Assembly (NCBI RefSeq): GCF_014697575.1
Contig: NZ_JACJSC010000018.1
Location: forward strand, 1 to 64,000
Length of the DNA: 64,000 nucleotides
Source: Planktothrix sp. FACHB-1365
GTDB taxonomy: Bacteria > Cyanobacteriota > Cyanobacteriia > Cyanobacteriales > Microcoleaceae
Direction of reading: 5' to 3'
This document shows positions 35,630 to 44,180 of the stretch, piece by piece (position 1 is the first letter of the stretch; every line of letters begins with the position of its first letter). The notes under the pieces were generated by a model. That model ran no database searches. It worked only from the letters and a program-made list of their open reading frames with translations, and had not been told where the DNA came from. The position numbers and the translations under genes are program-made.

Positions 35630-37372
35630 CTAGTTTTTTGTATTTTTTTGATGTTCCGCTCGGGGTGAGAGTTGATCGCTAATTCTCCCCTCAACTGCCG
35701 AAATAGCGACCACGCGAGGAGAAGCCAAATAATTCTTCGCCGTCGGATCGCCGCTTCGTCCTTTAAAATTACGATTAGTAGCATAAACCCCCGTTTCCTC
35801 CTTATCTAACACCCCAAATCCAGCATTAATGCAAGCACCACAGCCTGATTTAAGAACAGTCGCTCCCGCCGCAACAAAAATTTGCATATACCCTAAATTC
35901 TCAGCCTTTTTACGCACCTCTATAGAAGCTGGCACAATAAAAAGACTCACACCAGGAGCTACATGACGACCTTTAAGTACCTCAGCCGCAAGAGCCAAAT
36001 CGAAAAGTTTTCCCCCCGTGCAAGAACCAATAAAAGCCTTAGTAATAGGCACTTCTCCTAACTCACTAATTCCAACTACTCGATCGGGTTTAGGAGGACA
36101 AGCAACCTGTGGTTCTAAATGGCTTAAATCAAACTGATAAATATCTTCATAATTAGCATCTGGGTCACTAATGACTTCCTCAAATAAATCTTGACCGCAG
36201 CGTTGCAAATATTGATGAGTTGTATTATCAGGAGCAATTAACCCGCACATTGCACCACACTCGATCGCCATATTAGATAAAGTCATCCGTTCTTCCATTG
36301 GCATTCGATCAATAATACTACCTCTAAATTCCATCACCTTACCCGCAGCACCATCACAGCCGATTTTGCCCAGGATAAACAGCATAATATCCTTAGCAGT
36401 GATATATTTAGGCAAAGTTCCTTCCAGTTGAAAAAGTAGAGTAGGAGGAACTTGCACCCACATATCCCCCATAGCAAAAATATTCGCCATATCCGTTGTT
36501 CCCACACCAGTGGAAAAACAGCCAAAAGCCCCATAGGTGCAAGTGTGAGAATCTGTCCCTGCTACAATCGTACCTGGACGGATAAAACCCTTTTCCGGCA
36601 GCAAAACGTGGCAAATACCCGCCGCTTCTCCAGGCGAAACTACATCTAATAAATGACAACTTTGCGCTCGCGCAAACTCCACCATTTCCGAATATTGTAA
36701 GGTAGCTTTCGGGTCTACTCGCAGATCGTTAACTTGAATAAAGTGATCCGCTACTAAAACAACCCGATTCGCATCCCAAAGTTTAGCATCTTCCCCGAAA
36801 TGTTCATAAAAAACCTTAGCAACAGGTGCAGCTACAGCATCGTGAGACATCGCCAAATCAACCTTAACAAAAACCGTTTCTCCCGGCTGTACGTAATTGT
36901 TTCCAGAAGCGCGTGCCAAAAGTTTTTCTGCCATAGTCATTGCTCTAGCAGAAGTGGCACTTTTAGGAATAGAAATTTCACCTTTTTGGCGCTTTTGGTT
37001 AAAAGGAATTAAACCACCTGCACTCACAATTGCTTCAACTACTGGATTACTTTGAGTTTGCGAGTCAATTTCTAGTGTTAGACCAATATTGATACTATTG
37101 CGGTAAAATATCTCTGCAAAAGAATGAGCGCGGACTTTTTTAATCCCAGCAGCTTTAATAGCAATAGGCGCATTCTCTCGACTAGAACCGCAGCCGAAAT
37201 TGCGTCCTGCTACAATTTCGTCATAGCCCAAAAGATTGCCTTCACCTATCAAATGTTCAAAAGCATACTGTTTTAAATATTCTGGCTCGGCAGTCGTACA
37301 CCGTTTAGCTGGTATAATATCATCTGTATTAATATCATCTCCAAGAGTTAACACTTTCGGTTCTGTTTTCAT
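35630..37372 (-). CDS. hphCD: Fused 3-isopropylmalate/benzylmalate isomerase (small then large subunit), HphCD-like
   Basis: 580 residues. About 1-150 is the LeuD swivel domain (GDDINTDDIIPAKR, GRNFGCGSSRENAPIAIKAA). About 150-580 is the LeuC aconitase-type domain (AGTDSHTCTYGAFGCF) with cluster cysteines in GSCTGGK near 451 and SGCGAC near 508-511. Aconitases have the large part first; here the order is small-large, as in fused HphCD of the homophenylalanine pathway. It should isomerise 2-benzylmalate to 3-benzylmalate by dehydration and rehydration with a [4Fe-4S] cluster. It follows hphB by 8 bp. A homoaconitase-type substrate is the alternative, but the A-B-CD order beside an NRPS favours Hph. 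Confidence 0.85.
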   Translation of the reverse strand: MKTEPKVLTLGDDINTDDIIPAKRCTTAEPEYLKQYAFEHLIGEGNLLGYDEIVAGRNFGCGSSRENAPIAIKAAGIKKVRAHSFAEIFYRNSINIGLTLEIDSQTQSNPVVEAIVSAGGLIPFNQKRQKGEISIPKSATSARAMTMAEKLLARASGNNYVQPGETVFVKVDLAMSHDAVAAPVAKVFYEHFGEDAKLWDANRVVLVADHFIQVNDLRVDPKATLQYSEMVEFARAQSCHLLDVVSPGEAAGICHVLLPEKGFIRPGTIVAGTDSHTCTYGAFGCFSTGVGTTDMANIFAMGDMWVQVPPTLLFQLEGTLPKYITAKDIMLFILGKIGCDGAAGKVMEFRGSIIDRMPMEERMTLSNMAIECGAMCGLIAPDNTTHQYLQRCGQDLFEEVISDPDANYEDIYQFDLSHLEPQVACPPKPDRVVGISELGEVPITKAFIGSCTGGKLFDLALAAEVLKGRHVAPGVSLFIVPASIEVRKKAENLGYMQIFVAAGATVLKSGCGACINAGFGVLDKEETGVYATNRNFKGRSGDPTAKNYLASPRVVAISAVEGRISDQLSPRAEHQKNTKN

Positions 37373-37380
37373 ACGTTTTA

Positions 37381-38439
37381 TTACTCCTTATTTGCTAAAG
37401 CTAATTCAGATAGTTGTTGAATTATAAGTTCAGTTAAAGTTACTGTATTCACTAATATTTCTTCGCCTTGAGGATTTAAGTCAGCCGTGCGGTAGCCCAA
37501 AGCTAAAACTCTTTCTATAGCTTGAATTAGATGAGTAGCAGCATGGGTTTCTCCCCACTGTTGGAGCATTAAGACAACTGCTCCCATCGTTCCTAAAGGA
37601 TTGGCAATACCTTTCCCAGCAATATCTGGTGCTGTACCGTGTATAGCCTCATAAAGACCGAATCCTCGATCGTTAATACTAGCAGATGGTAATAAGCCTA
37701 TGGAACCTACCAATGCCCCTCCGATATCGCTGAGAATATCTCCAAATAGATTACCAGCCAGAATCACATCAAATCGCTTTGGCTCCCGTACCAGTTGCAT
37801 GGCTAAGTTATCTACTAACATCGGTTCCACTACAACATCTGGGAAATGCCCCGCTTCCTCCTGTACTAAACGGCTCCAAGGTATTTGTGGGAGAGCATTT
37901 TCTTTGTGAGCAACGGTGAGTAAACCTCGGCGTTCTTTAGCCTTTTGGAGAGCGACTCTAGCAATACGGCGAATTTGCCAATCGTAGTATTTCATGGTGT
38001 GATAACCATAGGAGCCATTTTCGTCTCGCTCTCGTCCCGATGGGCCAAAATATATTCCGCTTACCAGTTCCCGCACGAACAAGATATCAAGTCCTTGAAT
38101 CTTTTGGGGTTGGAGGCTGGATTTATGTAATAAAGTTTCAAAGGAACGCACGGGACGAAGGTTGGTAAAGAAGTCGAAGTGTTGGCGCAGTTCGAGAATA
38201 CCACCTTTTGTCACTGCTCCGAATAGAATTCCATCAGAACCTTCGCATATTTGTGCTGTTTGTGGTGGGAAAAAATTTCCAAATTTCTCGAAGGCAGGTT
38301 GTCCAATTAAGGCATAGTTTATCACTAAATAAAAGCCTTCTATTTGGGCTAAATGGTGAAGAACTTTTAAGGAAGCTTCTACTACTTCTGGCCCGATTCC
38401 TTCTCCAGGTAGTGCTATCACGCGATATGGTTCAGTCAT
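37381..38439 (-). CDS. hphB: 3-benzylmalate dehydrogenase-like (LeuB family), HphB-like
   Basis: 352 residues of the isocitrate/isopropylmalate dehydrogenase family: GEGIGPEVVEASLKVL at the N-terminus, a substrate Arg region in FFTNLRPVRSF, GIYFGPSGRERDENGSYGYH, and the NAD site region GDILSDIGGALVGSIGLLPS and HGTAPDIAGKGIANPLGTM. It should oxidise and decarboxylate 3-benzylmalate to 2-oxo-4-phenylbutanoate, the keto acid of homophenylalanine. The conserved LeuB residues that read the isobutyl side chain appear changed (EASML becomes GGALV). It overlaps hphA by 8 bp and precedes hphCD by 8 bp. Confidence 0.85.
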   Translation of the reverse strand: MTEPYRVIALPGEGIGPEVVEASLKVLHHLAQIEGFYLVINYALIGQPAFEKFGNFFPPQTAQICEGSDGILFGAVTKGGILELRQHFDFFTNLRPVRSFETLLHKSSLQPQKIQGLDILFVRELVSGIYFGPSGRERDENGSYGYHTMKYYDWQIRRIARVALQKAKERRGLLTVAHKENALPQIPWSRLVQEEAGHFPDVVVEPMLVDNLAMQLVREPKRFDVILAGNLFGDILSDIGGALVGSIGLLPSASINDRGFGLYEAIHGTAPDIAGKGIANPLGTMGAVVLMLQQWGETHAATHLIQAIERVLALGYRTADLNPQGEEILVNTVTLTELIIQQLSELALANKE

Positions 38440-39616
38440 TAAAAAATCCTTGTTGGAATAGCGAGATTATCTCTTCTGGTGAGAAACACCGTTGCTCTTG
38501 AATGGAAAAGAATTTAATTTTATCTCGCATTCGGTTATATTCTTGAGGGGAAAGAGGTTGGTTTAATTGTTTCTCAAACAAGTATTGAAAATTGCTGGCT
38601 CCACTGCATTTGCCAAACCAAATTTCAGGTAAAGCGTGAGGAAAAATGTGGTAGCTGTCGGGGTCGCGTAAAAAGCCATTTACATGAATGCCGCTTTCGT
38701 GACGAAGGGCTGCTTGAGAGTAAGGAGGAGCGGGACGAACTCCTAGAGAATCGAGATAGTTTGTTACTTGGGAAAGTGCTTGATAATTAATCCCTTCTAC
38801 TTCTATTCCAAAGCGCCATCTGAGTCCATTTAAAACTTGTTCTAATGGGATATTTCCTGCCCGTTCGCCGATACCTAGAAATGTACCTGAAATCATTGAA
38901 GCTCCGGCAATGACAGCTTGCAGGGTATTTTCGAGAGCCATGCCTAAGTCATTATGGAAATGCACTCCTAAAGCTGCATTATTGGTTAATTCTAAGAGGT
39001 CGCGCACCCATATATAAGTTTTTTCTGGAGTGAGGATACCCATCGTGTCGCAGAGGACGAAGTGTTCGATGTAGGGTTGGAATGAGCGAATGCACTCTAC
39101 TAAAAAGTTAAAGTCGGCGCGGCTGGCATCTTCGGCGGCAAACTCTACTTTTAAACCAATTTCTGGACTTGTCGCGTAGCATAGGTTTTCCAAAAGTTTG
39201 TTAATCATATTCTCGCGGACGCGGCGGACAAGTTCATTAGGGAGATTGTTATCTTTTATTTCTTCTGGAAGCGTTATTAAATTGCGGATTTCTGTATCTC
39301 TTAAAAGTAAAAGACGGTCTGAAACAGCATAGAAAAGAATTATTCGTTCTACTCCGCAAGCTTTTGCGAGGTCGATAAATTGTTTACCAACCATTGTGGA
39401 AGCTGTCATAATGCTCCCATTACCTTCTGCTATCAATGTTTTTAGTAAATGTTCTTCCGTTTCGTGAACGGCTGGCATTAAAGCTATTTGGTGGACTCCG
39501 GTTTGGCTGATGAGGTTAGCTAAAGTTTTCTTAGTTTCGTAAGGGAAGAAAAGCCCTGCTTGCTGTTCGCCATCTCGGAGAGTTTCGTCAGAAATGATTA
39601 AGGGAAGTGTTGGCAT
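38432..39616 (-). CDS. hphA: 2-benzylmalate synthase-like (LeuA/homocitrate-synthase family), HphA-like
   Basis: 394 residues, an HMGL-like TIM barrel: DETLRDGEQQAGLFF (catalytic Arg and metal Asp), VHFHNDLGMALENTL (metal His pair) and GIGERAGNIPLEQVL. It lacks the 130-residue LeuA allosteric domain, so leucine feedback is not expected. It should condense phenylpyruvate (or 4-hydroxyphenylpyruvate) with acetyl-CoA. It is first of three overlapping or nearly touching genes, hphA-hphB-hphCD, which supply L-homophenylalanine or homotyrosine to NRPS pathways in cyanobacteria. The final transamination could use a housekeeping enzyme; no aminotransferase gene is in the window. Confidence 0.85.
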   Translation of the reverse strand: MPTLPLIISDETLRDGEQQAGLFFPYETKKTLANLISQTGVHQIALMPAVHETEEHLLKTLIAEGNGSIMTASTMVGKQFIDLAKACGVERIILFYAVSDRLLLLRDTEIRNLITLPEEIKDNNLPNELVRRVRENMINKLLENLCYATSPEIGLKVEFAAEDASRADFNFLVECIRSFQPYIEHFVLCDTMGILTPEKTYIWVRDLLELTNNAALGVHFHNDLGMALENTLQAVIAGASMISGTFLGIGERAGNIPLEQVLNGLRWRFGIEVEGINYQALSQVTNYLDSLGVRPAPPYSQAALRHESGIHVNGFLRDPDSYHIFPHALPEIWFGKCSGASNFQYLFEKQLNQPLSPQEYNRMRDKIKFFSIQEQRCFSPEEIISLFQQGFFND

Positions 39617-39740
39617 CTTGTTTGTCCAAGTATTTTCTTTTTTTTATGACTGTAACTTTGTCTTATAAAAACTTGTTAAAGCTTGAGCGATCGCAAATAC
39701 TTCAGTTTCCGAGAAAACTGAGTAATAATATTTAGTTCCC

Positions 39741-39760
39741 ACAGTCCGCCCTTGGACTGT
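39741..39760. promoter_or_regulatory. Hairpin upstream of hphA
   Basis: ACAGTCC and GGACTGT form perfect 7-bp arms around a 6-nt loop, about 125 bp upstream of the hphA start. A second one, TCAGTTT/AAACTGA, lies at 39702-39721. Either may be an operator or leader hairpin of the hph operon. Confidence 0.35.
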
Positions 39761-40125
39761 CACATTTGGAGTTTATCCACACTCCACAATAGCACTTATG
39801 ATCAAGCGATCGCTTGAAACGTCATTTCTGGATATAGTCTACAATTTTTTAAGTTTAAATTGACTCCTTCATAAATCTTTACCAACAGTTTCTGTCCCTC
39901 TCGTACTCTCTAGAGTCTAGGCAGTGTCTTGGCTGGAGGGTTGTAAGACGAAGCCCAAACTGAAAAGTTCCCAATTTGCAGCGCATTACTCTTGACATCC
40001 CCCGTAGGGTAGAGGCTAGACTGATTACAAACGTTACCTATTGATAATTCGACTTTCATATTACATCCCACACTCAAACACATTTTCTCTTCAGGGAGTG
40101 ACAGTTATCGAGGAGAGCAAAAGTC

Positions 40126-40152
40126 TATAAACAAGGTTTTGTCTTGTTTATA
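40126..40152. promoter_or_regulatory. 10-bp-arm hairpin between divergent genes
   Basis: TATAAACAAG and CTTGTTTATA are perfect inverted copies around a 7-nt loop, with ATCTTTT just after. It could be the terminator of a small transcript or a regulator site; no gene ends here. Confidence 0.4.
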
Positions 40153-40561
40153 ATCTTTTCCCTTGTAATATAAGCTGAATTCATGTGCATCCTACAAGCT
40201 TTTGATTCACCTTCCTTATCCCTGGTGGGTGGAAGCGTGGGAGCGCAGACAAATTGAAGCTAGAGTAAGGGATTATCTCATTTCCAATTTATTCCTCTTG
40301 TAGGACAGGCATCCCGTCTGTCGAGTTCATGGTTTTCAGGCAATATTTTCTGCACTGGGCGTGATTTCTGCTGGTCTTGGGATGCAATGGGAAGAGTGCG
40401 AAAGAGCACTCCTACAAGATGGCTGGTTTTATGGGGGTAAATTAGTTAAGAAAAAACGCTTCTAACTCAAAAAATTCCCAAATTGCCAAGAAGAAACGAT
40501 TTCATAACAGATGAGCGAAAGCTAGATTAGCTCAGCTACTCAACCCAAAAAGGAATAGATT

Positions 40562-42928
40562 ATGAACGCACTTACTTTTCGCCCTAAATCTATATATTTC
40601 GATAAAGTTCAAGATCTTCTTGACTGGAAACCTGGTTCGCAGCCGTTCGATGCGTTCAATACGGCACTGGTGCCCTTGCGTCCCCGACCAGCCCGGACTA
40701 ACGAACCACTTCTGATGCATTGTAACGATTTCAAAGGTGGTTATGTGGAGGATGCTGACCTCTACCCGCAGGGTAGCGATAACGCTGATACTTACAACTT
40801 CTCTTACTGGCAGTATGTAGATAGCTTCTGCTATTTTTCACATCATCGTATTACAGTCCCCACGATTTGGTGGAGTAACTGTGCCCATCTAAATGGTGTG
40901 CCAGTCATTGGTACAGTAATATTTGAAAGTGGCAGTGAGAACGACCTCACCCTGATGTTCAGTAAATCGCAAGGTCAGCCCGATCAAGCCATTGCTCAAC
41001 TTGCCGCTATTGCTGAATACTACGGTTTTGATGGGTGGTTCTTCAATATTGAGATATCTCTGACCCCCGAAGTCCCTTGTACCGATGTCACCGATTTTCT
41101 GGGAAAACTCAAGGCCAAGACCGCACTGGTAATTTGGTACGATTCCGTGATTTCGGGAAGTGGTACAGTTAGTTATCAGAATTGCCTTAACAGCCATAAC
41201 AATGATTTCTTCTTAGCCAGTAATGGAATTTTCACTAACTACTGGTGGGATGATCGGGGCCGCGAAATTCAGACCTCGGTGGACACAGCTAAGGGAGATA
41301 GCCGCTCTCCTTACGAAGTCTACACTGGCGTAGACGTATGGGGGCGCAATACTTTCTATAAGCCAGGGAATGACTCCTGTAGAGCAGTGGGCATTGCCGT
41401 AAACAAGGGAACATCTGTTGGTCTGTTTGCACCAGGCTGGACTTTTGAAGAAGGATCGGGTGGAAAAGAACACCATAAGAATTTTGAAGCGCGAGATAAA
41501 AAATTCTGGATAGGGGAAGGTGCAGGGCATGAGAAAAATAGCGAAAATTGTATTGCCCAGCATATTCCCGAGCGCCCAGTCCCAGCTGCATTACCTTTCT
41601 ACACCAATTTTGATCGCGGTCGTGGCCACAAGTTTACGGTTCGCGGTAAAGAGGTATCTACTCGAAAGTTGAGAGATCCAGAGGGAAAAGAAGATTGGAG
41701 CAATCTCAGCTTACAGGGACTTCAGCCTACATATCGGTTCTGGACTATTGAAGGGAACGATCAGGTGTTTGAAATCGATTTCACCCAAGAGAAATCCTAC
41801 GATGGTGGAGCCTCACTAAAGATAGAAGGTAAATCGGCTAGTCATCAGGATAGTGTTACCTATGCTTTATTTGATTTCTCCACCAAAATTGAAAAACCTT
41901 TCCGAGTTAATGCAGTATTCCAACCTTTGAGTAGCGAGACTGCATTCCCTAGTGTCAACTTGAAACTGGTGTTTAGTGACGGCACGAGCTTTGCGACCAA
42001 CTCAACACCTCAACAAGAAAACGGGTGGTATTATCTTTCCGAGATTGTTAATGAAAGCTATGTCGGTAAAACCCTAACTCAACTTTGTATAGTCATTGGC
42101 CCTTCGTTTGATGGAAAACAACCAGGGGAAAGTTACGGCGTATTCATAGGTGCTATTTCTATCTGGAGCGGAACCGAAGCTGAAGAGCCTAGTTCGGTAC
42201 AGGAACTGCAAGGCTGGGTATTGACCGACAATACCCAGCCCAACCAGAAACAACTGTATCTGGCTTGGCATCCCCAGGGAACAGCACGCTTCTATGACAT
42301 CTGGCAAATAGGCAATCAAGGGGAAAGACATTGGTTGATTCGCGTTTGTGCCAATGCTGCCTGGATTGAGAACGTCGTACCTATAAACGGATCGGACAAC
42401 GTAACTCTGGGAGTGCAGCCAATAAGCTACGGCTTTGTCGAACAACCCCTAGAAAAAATGGCAACTATCACGATTGCTATGAGTGGTTCCACTTTTGACG
42501 ATACGGGTATGGCAAAACTATGTGGGTATCCAATCTCAAAAATGAAAATAAGTTCTGGTGAGGTCTTGGATGCTATTCAGGTTACAAATGGTTCTTTCCT
42601 AATGCCGCAGCACGGTGGAAATGGGGGTAATGAAAGCGAAGTTGTGCTAGATAAAGGCGATCCTATTGTGGAAGTTTCTGGTTATACAGGAACATGGTTT
42701 GGTTGGAATTGTATACTCCAACTCACGATTAAAACCCGTGAGAAAAAAACTTTTGGTCCTTTTGGAACTCTGAAAAATGCCACATCGAAAACGTCGTTTT
42801 CTTATACCGCTAAACAAGATGAACAAGTGCTTGCGTTCTCCGGCTCAACCGTAAATGTTCCCCTTGCCGATGGTAATAGAACTGACATTATCGCTAGTCT
42901 TAATGTTAGCTTCATAAAAACAAAATAA
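40562..42928 (+). CDS. GH85 endo-beta-N-acetylglucosaminidase-like protein with C-terminal jacalin-type lectin
   Basis: 788 residues. The N-terminal half follows GH85 ENGases: an aromatic barrel start (FSYWQYVDSFCYFSHHRI) and the active-site motif GFDGWFFNIE near 155-164, holding the Asn and the acid/base Glu of substrate-assisted catalysis. A beta-sandwich middle follows. The last 150 residues match jacalin-type lectins: SGEVLDAIQVTNGSF, QHGGNGGNESEVVLDKGDPI, FGPFGTLKN. No signal peptide or membrane segment is visible. It should cleave the chitobiose core of N-glycans while binding sugar with the lectin. AAGGA lies 7 bases before the ATG. It sits between hph and NRPS genes without an obvious metabolic link. 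Confidence 0.8.
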   Translation: MNALTFRPKSIYFDKVQDLLDWKPGSQPFDAFNTALVPLRPRPARTNEPLLMHCNDFKGGYVEDADLYPQGSDNADTYNFSYWQYVDSFCYFSHHRITVPTIWWSNCAHLNGVPVIGTVIFESGSENDLTLMFSKSQGQPDQAIAQLAAIAEYYGFDGWFFNIEISLTPEVPCTDVTDFLGKLKAKTALVIWYDSVISGSGTVSYQNCLNSHNNDFFLASNGIFTNYWWDDRGREIQTSVDTAKGDSRSPYEVYTGVDVWGRNTFYKPGNDSCRAVGIAVNKGTSVGLFAPGWTFEEGSGGKEHHKNFEARDKKFWIGEGAGHEKNSENCIAQHIPERPVPAALPFYTNFDRGRGHKFTVRGKEVSTRKLRDPEGKEDWSNLSLQGLQPTYRFWTIEGNDQVFEIDFTQEKSYDGGASLKIEGKSASHQDSVTYALFDFSTKIEKPFRVNAVFQPLSSETAFPSVNLKLVFSDGTSFATNSTPQQENGWYYLSEIVNESYVGKTLTQLCIVIGPSFDGKQPGESYGVFIGAISIWSGTEAEEPSSVQELQGWVLTDNTQPNQKQLYLAWHPQGTARFYDIWQIGNQGERHWLIRVCANAAWIENVVPINGSDNVTLGVQPISYGFVEQPLEKMATITIAMSGSTFDDTGMAKLCGYPISKMKISSGEVLDAIQVTNGSFLMPQHGGNGGNESEVVLDKGDPIVEVSGYTGTWFGWNCILQLTIKTREKKTFGPFGTLKNATSKTSFSYTAKQDEQVLAFSGSTVNVPLADGNRTDIIASLNVSFIKTK

Positions 42929-43085
42929 TCTTGCAGTTTGGACAAAAGTAGGGCTGCTATAACTCAATTGACGTGGAATTAACTCCACAGATCCTAGCAA
43001 TAGTCCATTAAAAAAAACTGAAATTCACGCGATTCGGTAGGCAACATTTTAGTGGACTATTGCTATGAAGCAGGGGTTTGAACTT

Positions 43086-43431
43086 CGGAGAGCGACTAAT
43101 CAGAAAATCGACATAACCCGTCAAATAAACTTCTGGCTGCACATTGAACTCTTCACCGGAAAAGGCGCTAATTTGTCCATTAAGCTGACGTTTGACTTCT
43201 AACAAGACGGGATTGATAATACCTTCAGAACGCGCTTTTTCACTACTGACTGCGATCTGCGCTTCGCAGCAGCGCTTCGCTATCGCCCAAGGTAGCGTTT
43301 CTTTAAACGTATCTTTGAGCAAAGAACTTGGATTGACTGGGGAAATCTCTGGCAGAAAGCGATCGCCTTCCAAAATCGTCAGTTGAAAATCATCTACAGC
43401 TTTACGAGAAAGTAAATTTACTATAAGGCAT
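43086..43431 (-). pseudogene. Damaged copy of the PD-(D/E)XK-like gene
   Basis: This is a copy of the gene at 32742 on the other strand, including its leader (AGATTGGGAAAACTTTTATG). A one-base loss after about 9 codons frameshifts it, and it ends after GYVDFLISRSP, losing the nuclease-like ExK part. Relative to the intact copy a 27-bp in-frame insertion follows PWAIA (adding KRCCEAQIA); it is built from two GCGAAGCGC units and flanked by GAT. Confidence 0.85.
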
Positions 43432-43457
43432 AAAAGTTTTCCCAATCTGTTACTCAA

Positions 43458-44180
43458 GCTAGCGCGATCGCATCAGTTGAAAGGTAAATTAAAATGCGAT
43501 CGCTTAACACACCCTATCCAAGGTAAAAGCATCTTAACTTCAGTAGATCGCAAAAGAGAGCGATCGCCATAGCACAGCAGGTGTGTATCGGCTTAAAGGC
43601 TAGAGAGCGAGGCGATGTAGGTATGAATTTATACCTGACTCAATAGCGAAATATTACATAAGTAAAGCTAATCAATAACTGATTTCGGCAAAAGCTACTC
43701 CGATCTCTAAAGTCGGAAAAGTCGGCTTTTACAAAACATATAGTGACAACCACAAAAAAAAATGGATATATTAGACAACAAGCTAGAAATATAAATCCTT
43801 CTTTGGACAGGTCTATGGGTGCTGTCGAAGCCAATCTAATTACCTCTTTTGATAGAGACCCGGATGCCGATCGGTCGAGATTGGCCTGCACCGATCGCTT
43901 TGGCAAAGGTCTATCCAGTAGTCAGAAGCGGACAGGAAGCGATTCTATCCCCAAAGGGCAATCGCTCGGCTTTCCGGGAACACTATCAGTAGCATTTACT
44001 ACCGAAGTTCTTTCTTTACATCCAATGCTATGAGGCTATGGCTCTATGTCCGATCTCCCTCGACAGCCCATTCAACAGCAGTAAGTGTAATTACTCAATC
44101 GCTGTGCGATCGCAGCTAGCCCCTCTGCATTGACGACTTTGGCCTAATAAATATTCTGTAAAATTCAACTTTAATTAATA
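43458..44180. other. Gene-free spacer upstream of the NRPS
   Basis: About 720 bp with several HIP1-type octamers and short open frames that resemble nothing known. No terminator or promoter could be assigned. The NRPS start at 44181 has no clear ribosome-binding site; AATTAATA precedes it. Confidence 0.4.

Larger units (their letters stand above)
39617..40561. other. Divergent intergenic region with hairpins
   Basis: 945 bp between hphA and the GH85 gene; no credible gene. It contains several inverted repeats (39702-39721, 39741-39760, 40126-40152) and HIP1 octamers. A TTGACA at 39992-39997 has only a poor -10 at a 19-bp distance. At about 40200-40290 one frame reads protein-like (HLPYPWWVEAWERRQIEARV) for about 30 codons, possibly a relic. 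The hph operon promoter and the GH85 promoter must lie here. Confidence 0.45.

Noticed and set aside
43640-44033. Opposing open frames of 88 and 96 codons upstream of the NRPS
   Set aside because: Low-quality composition, no ribosome-binding site and no recognisable motifs.
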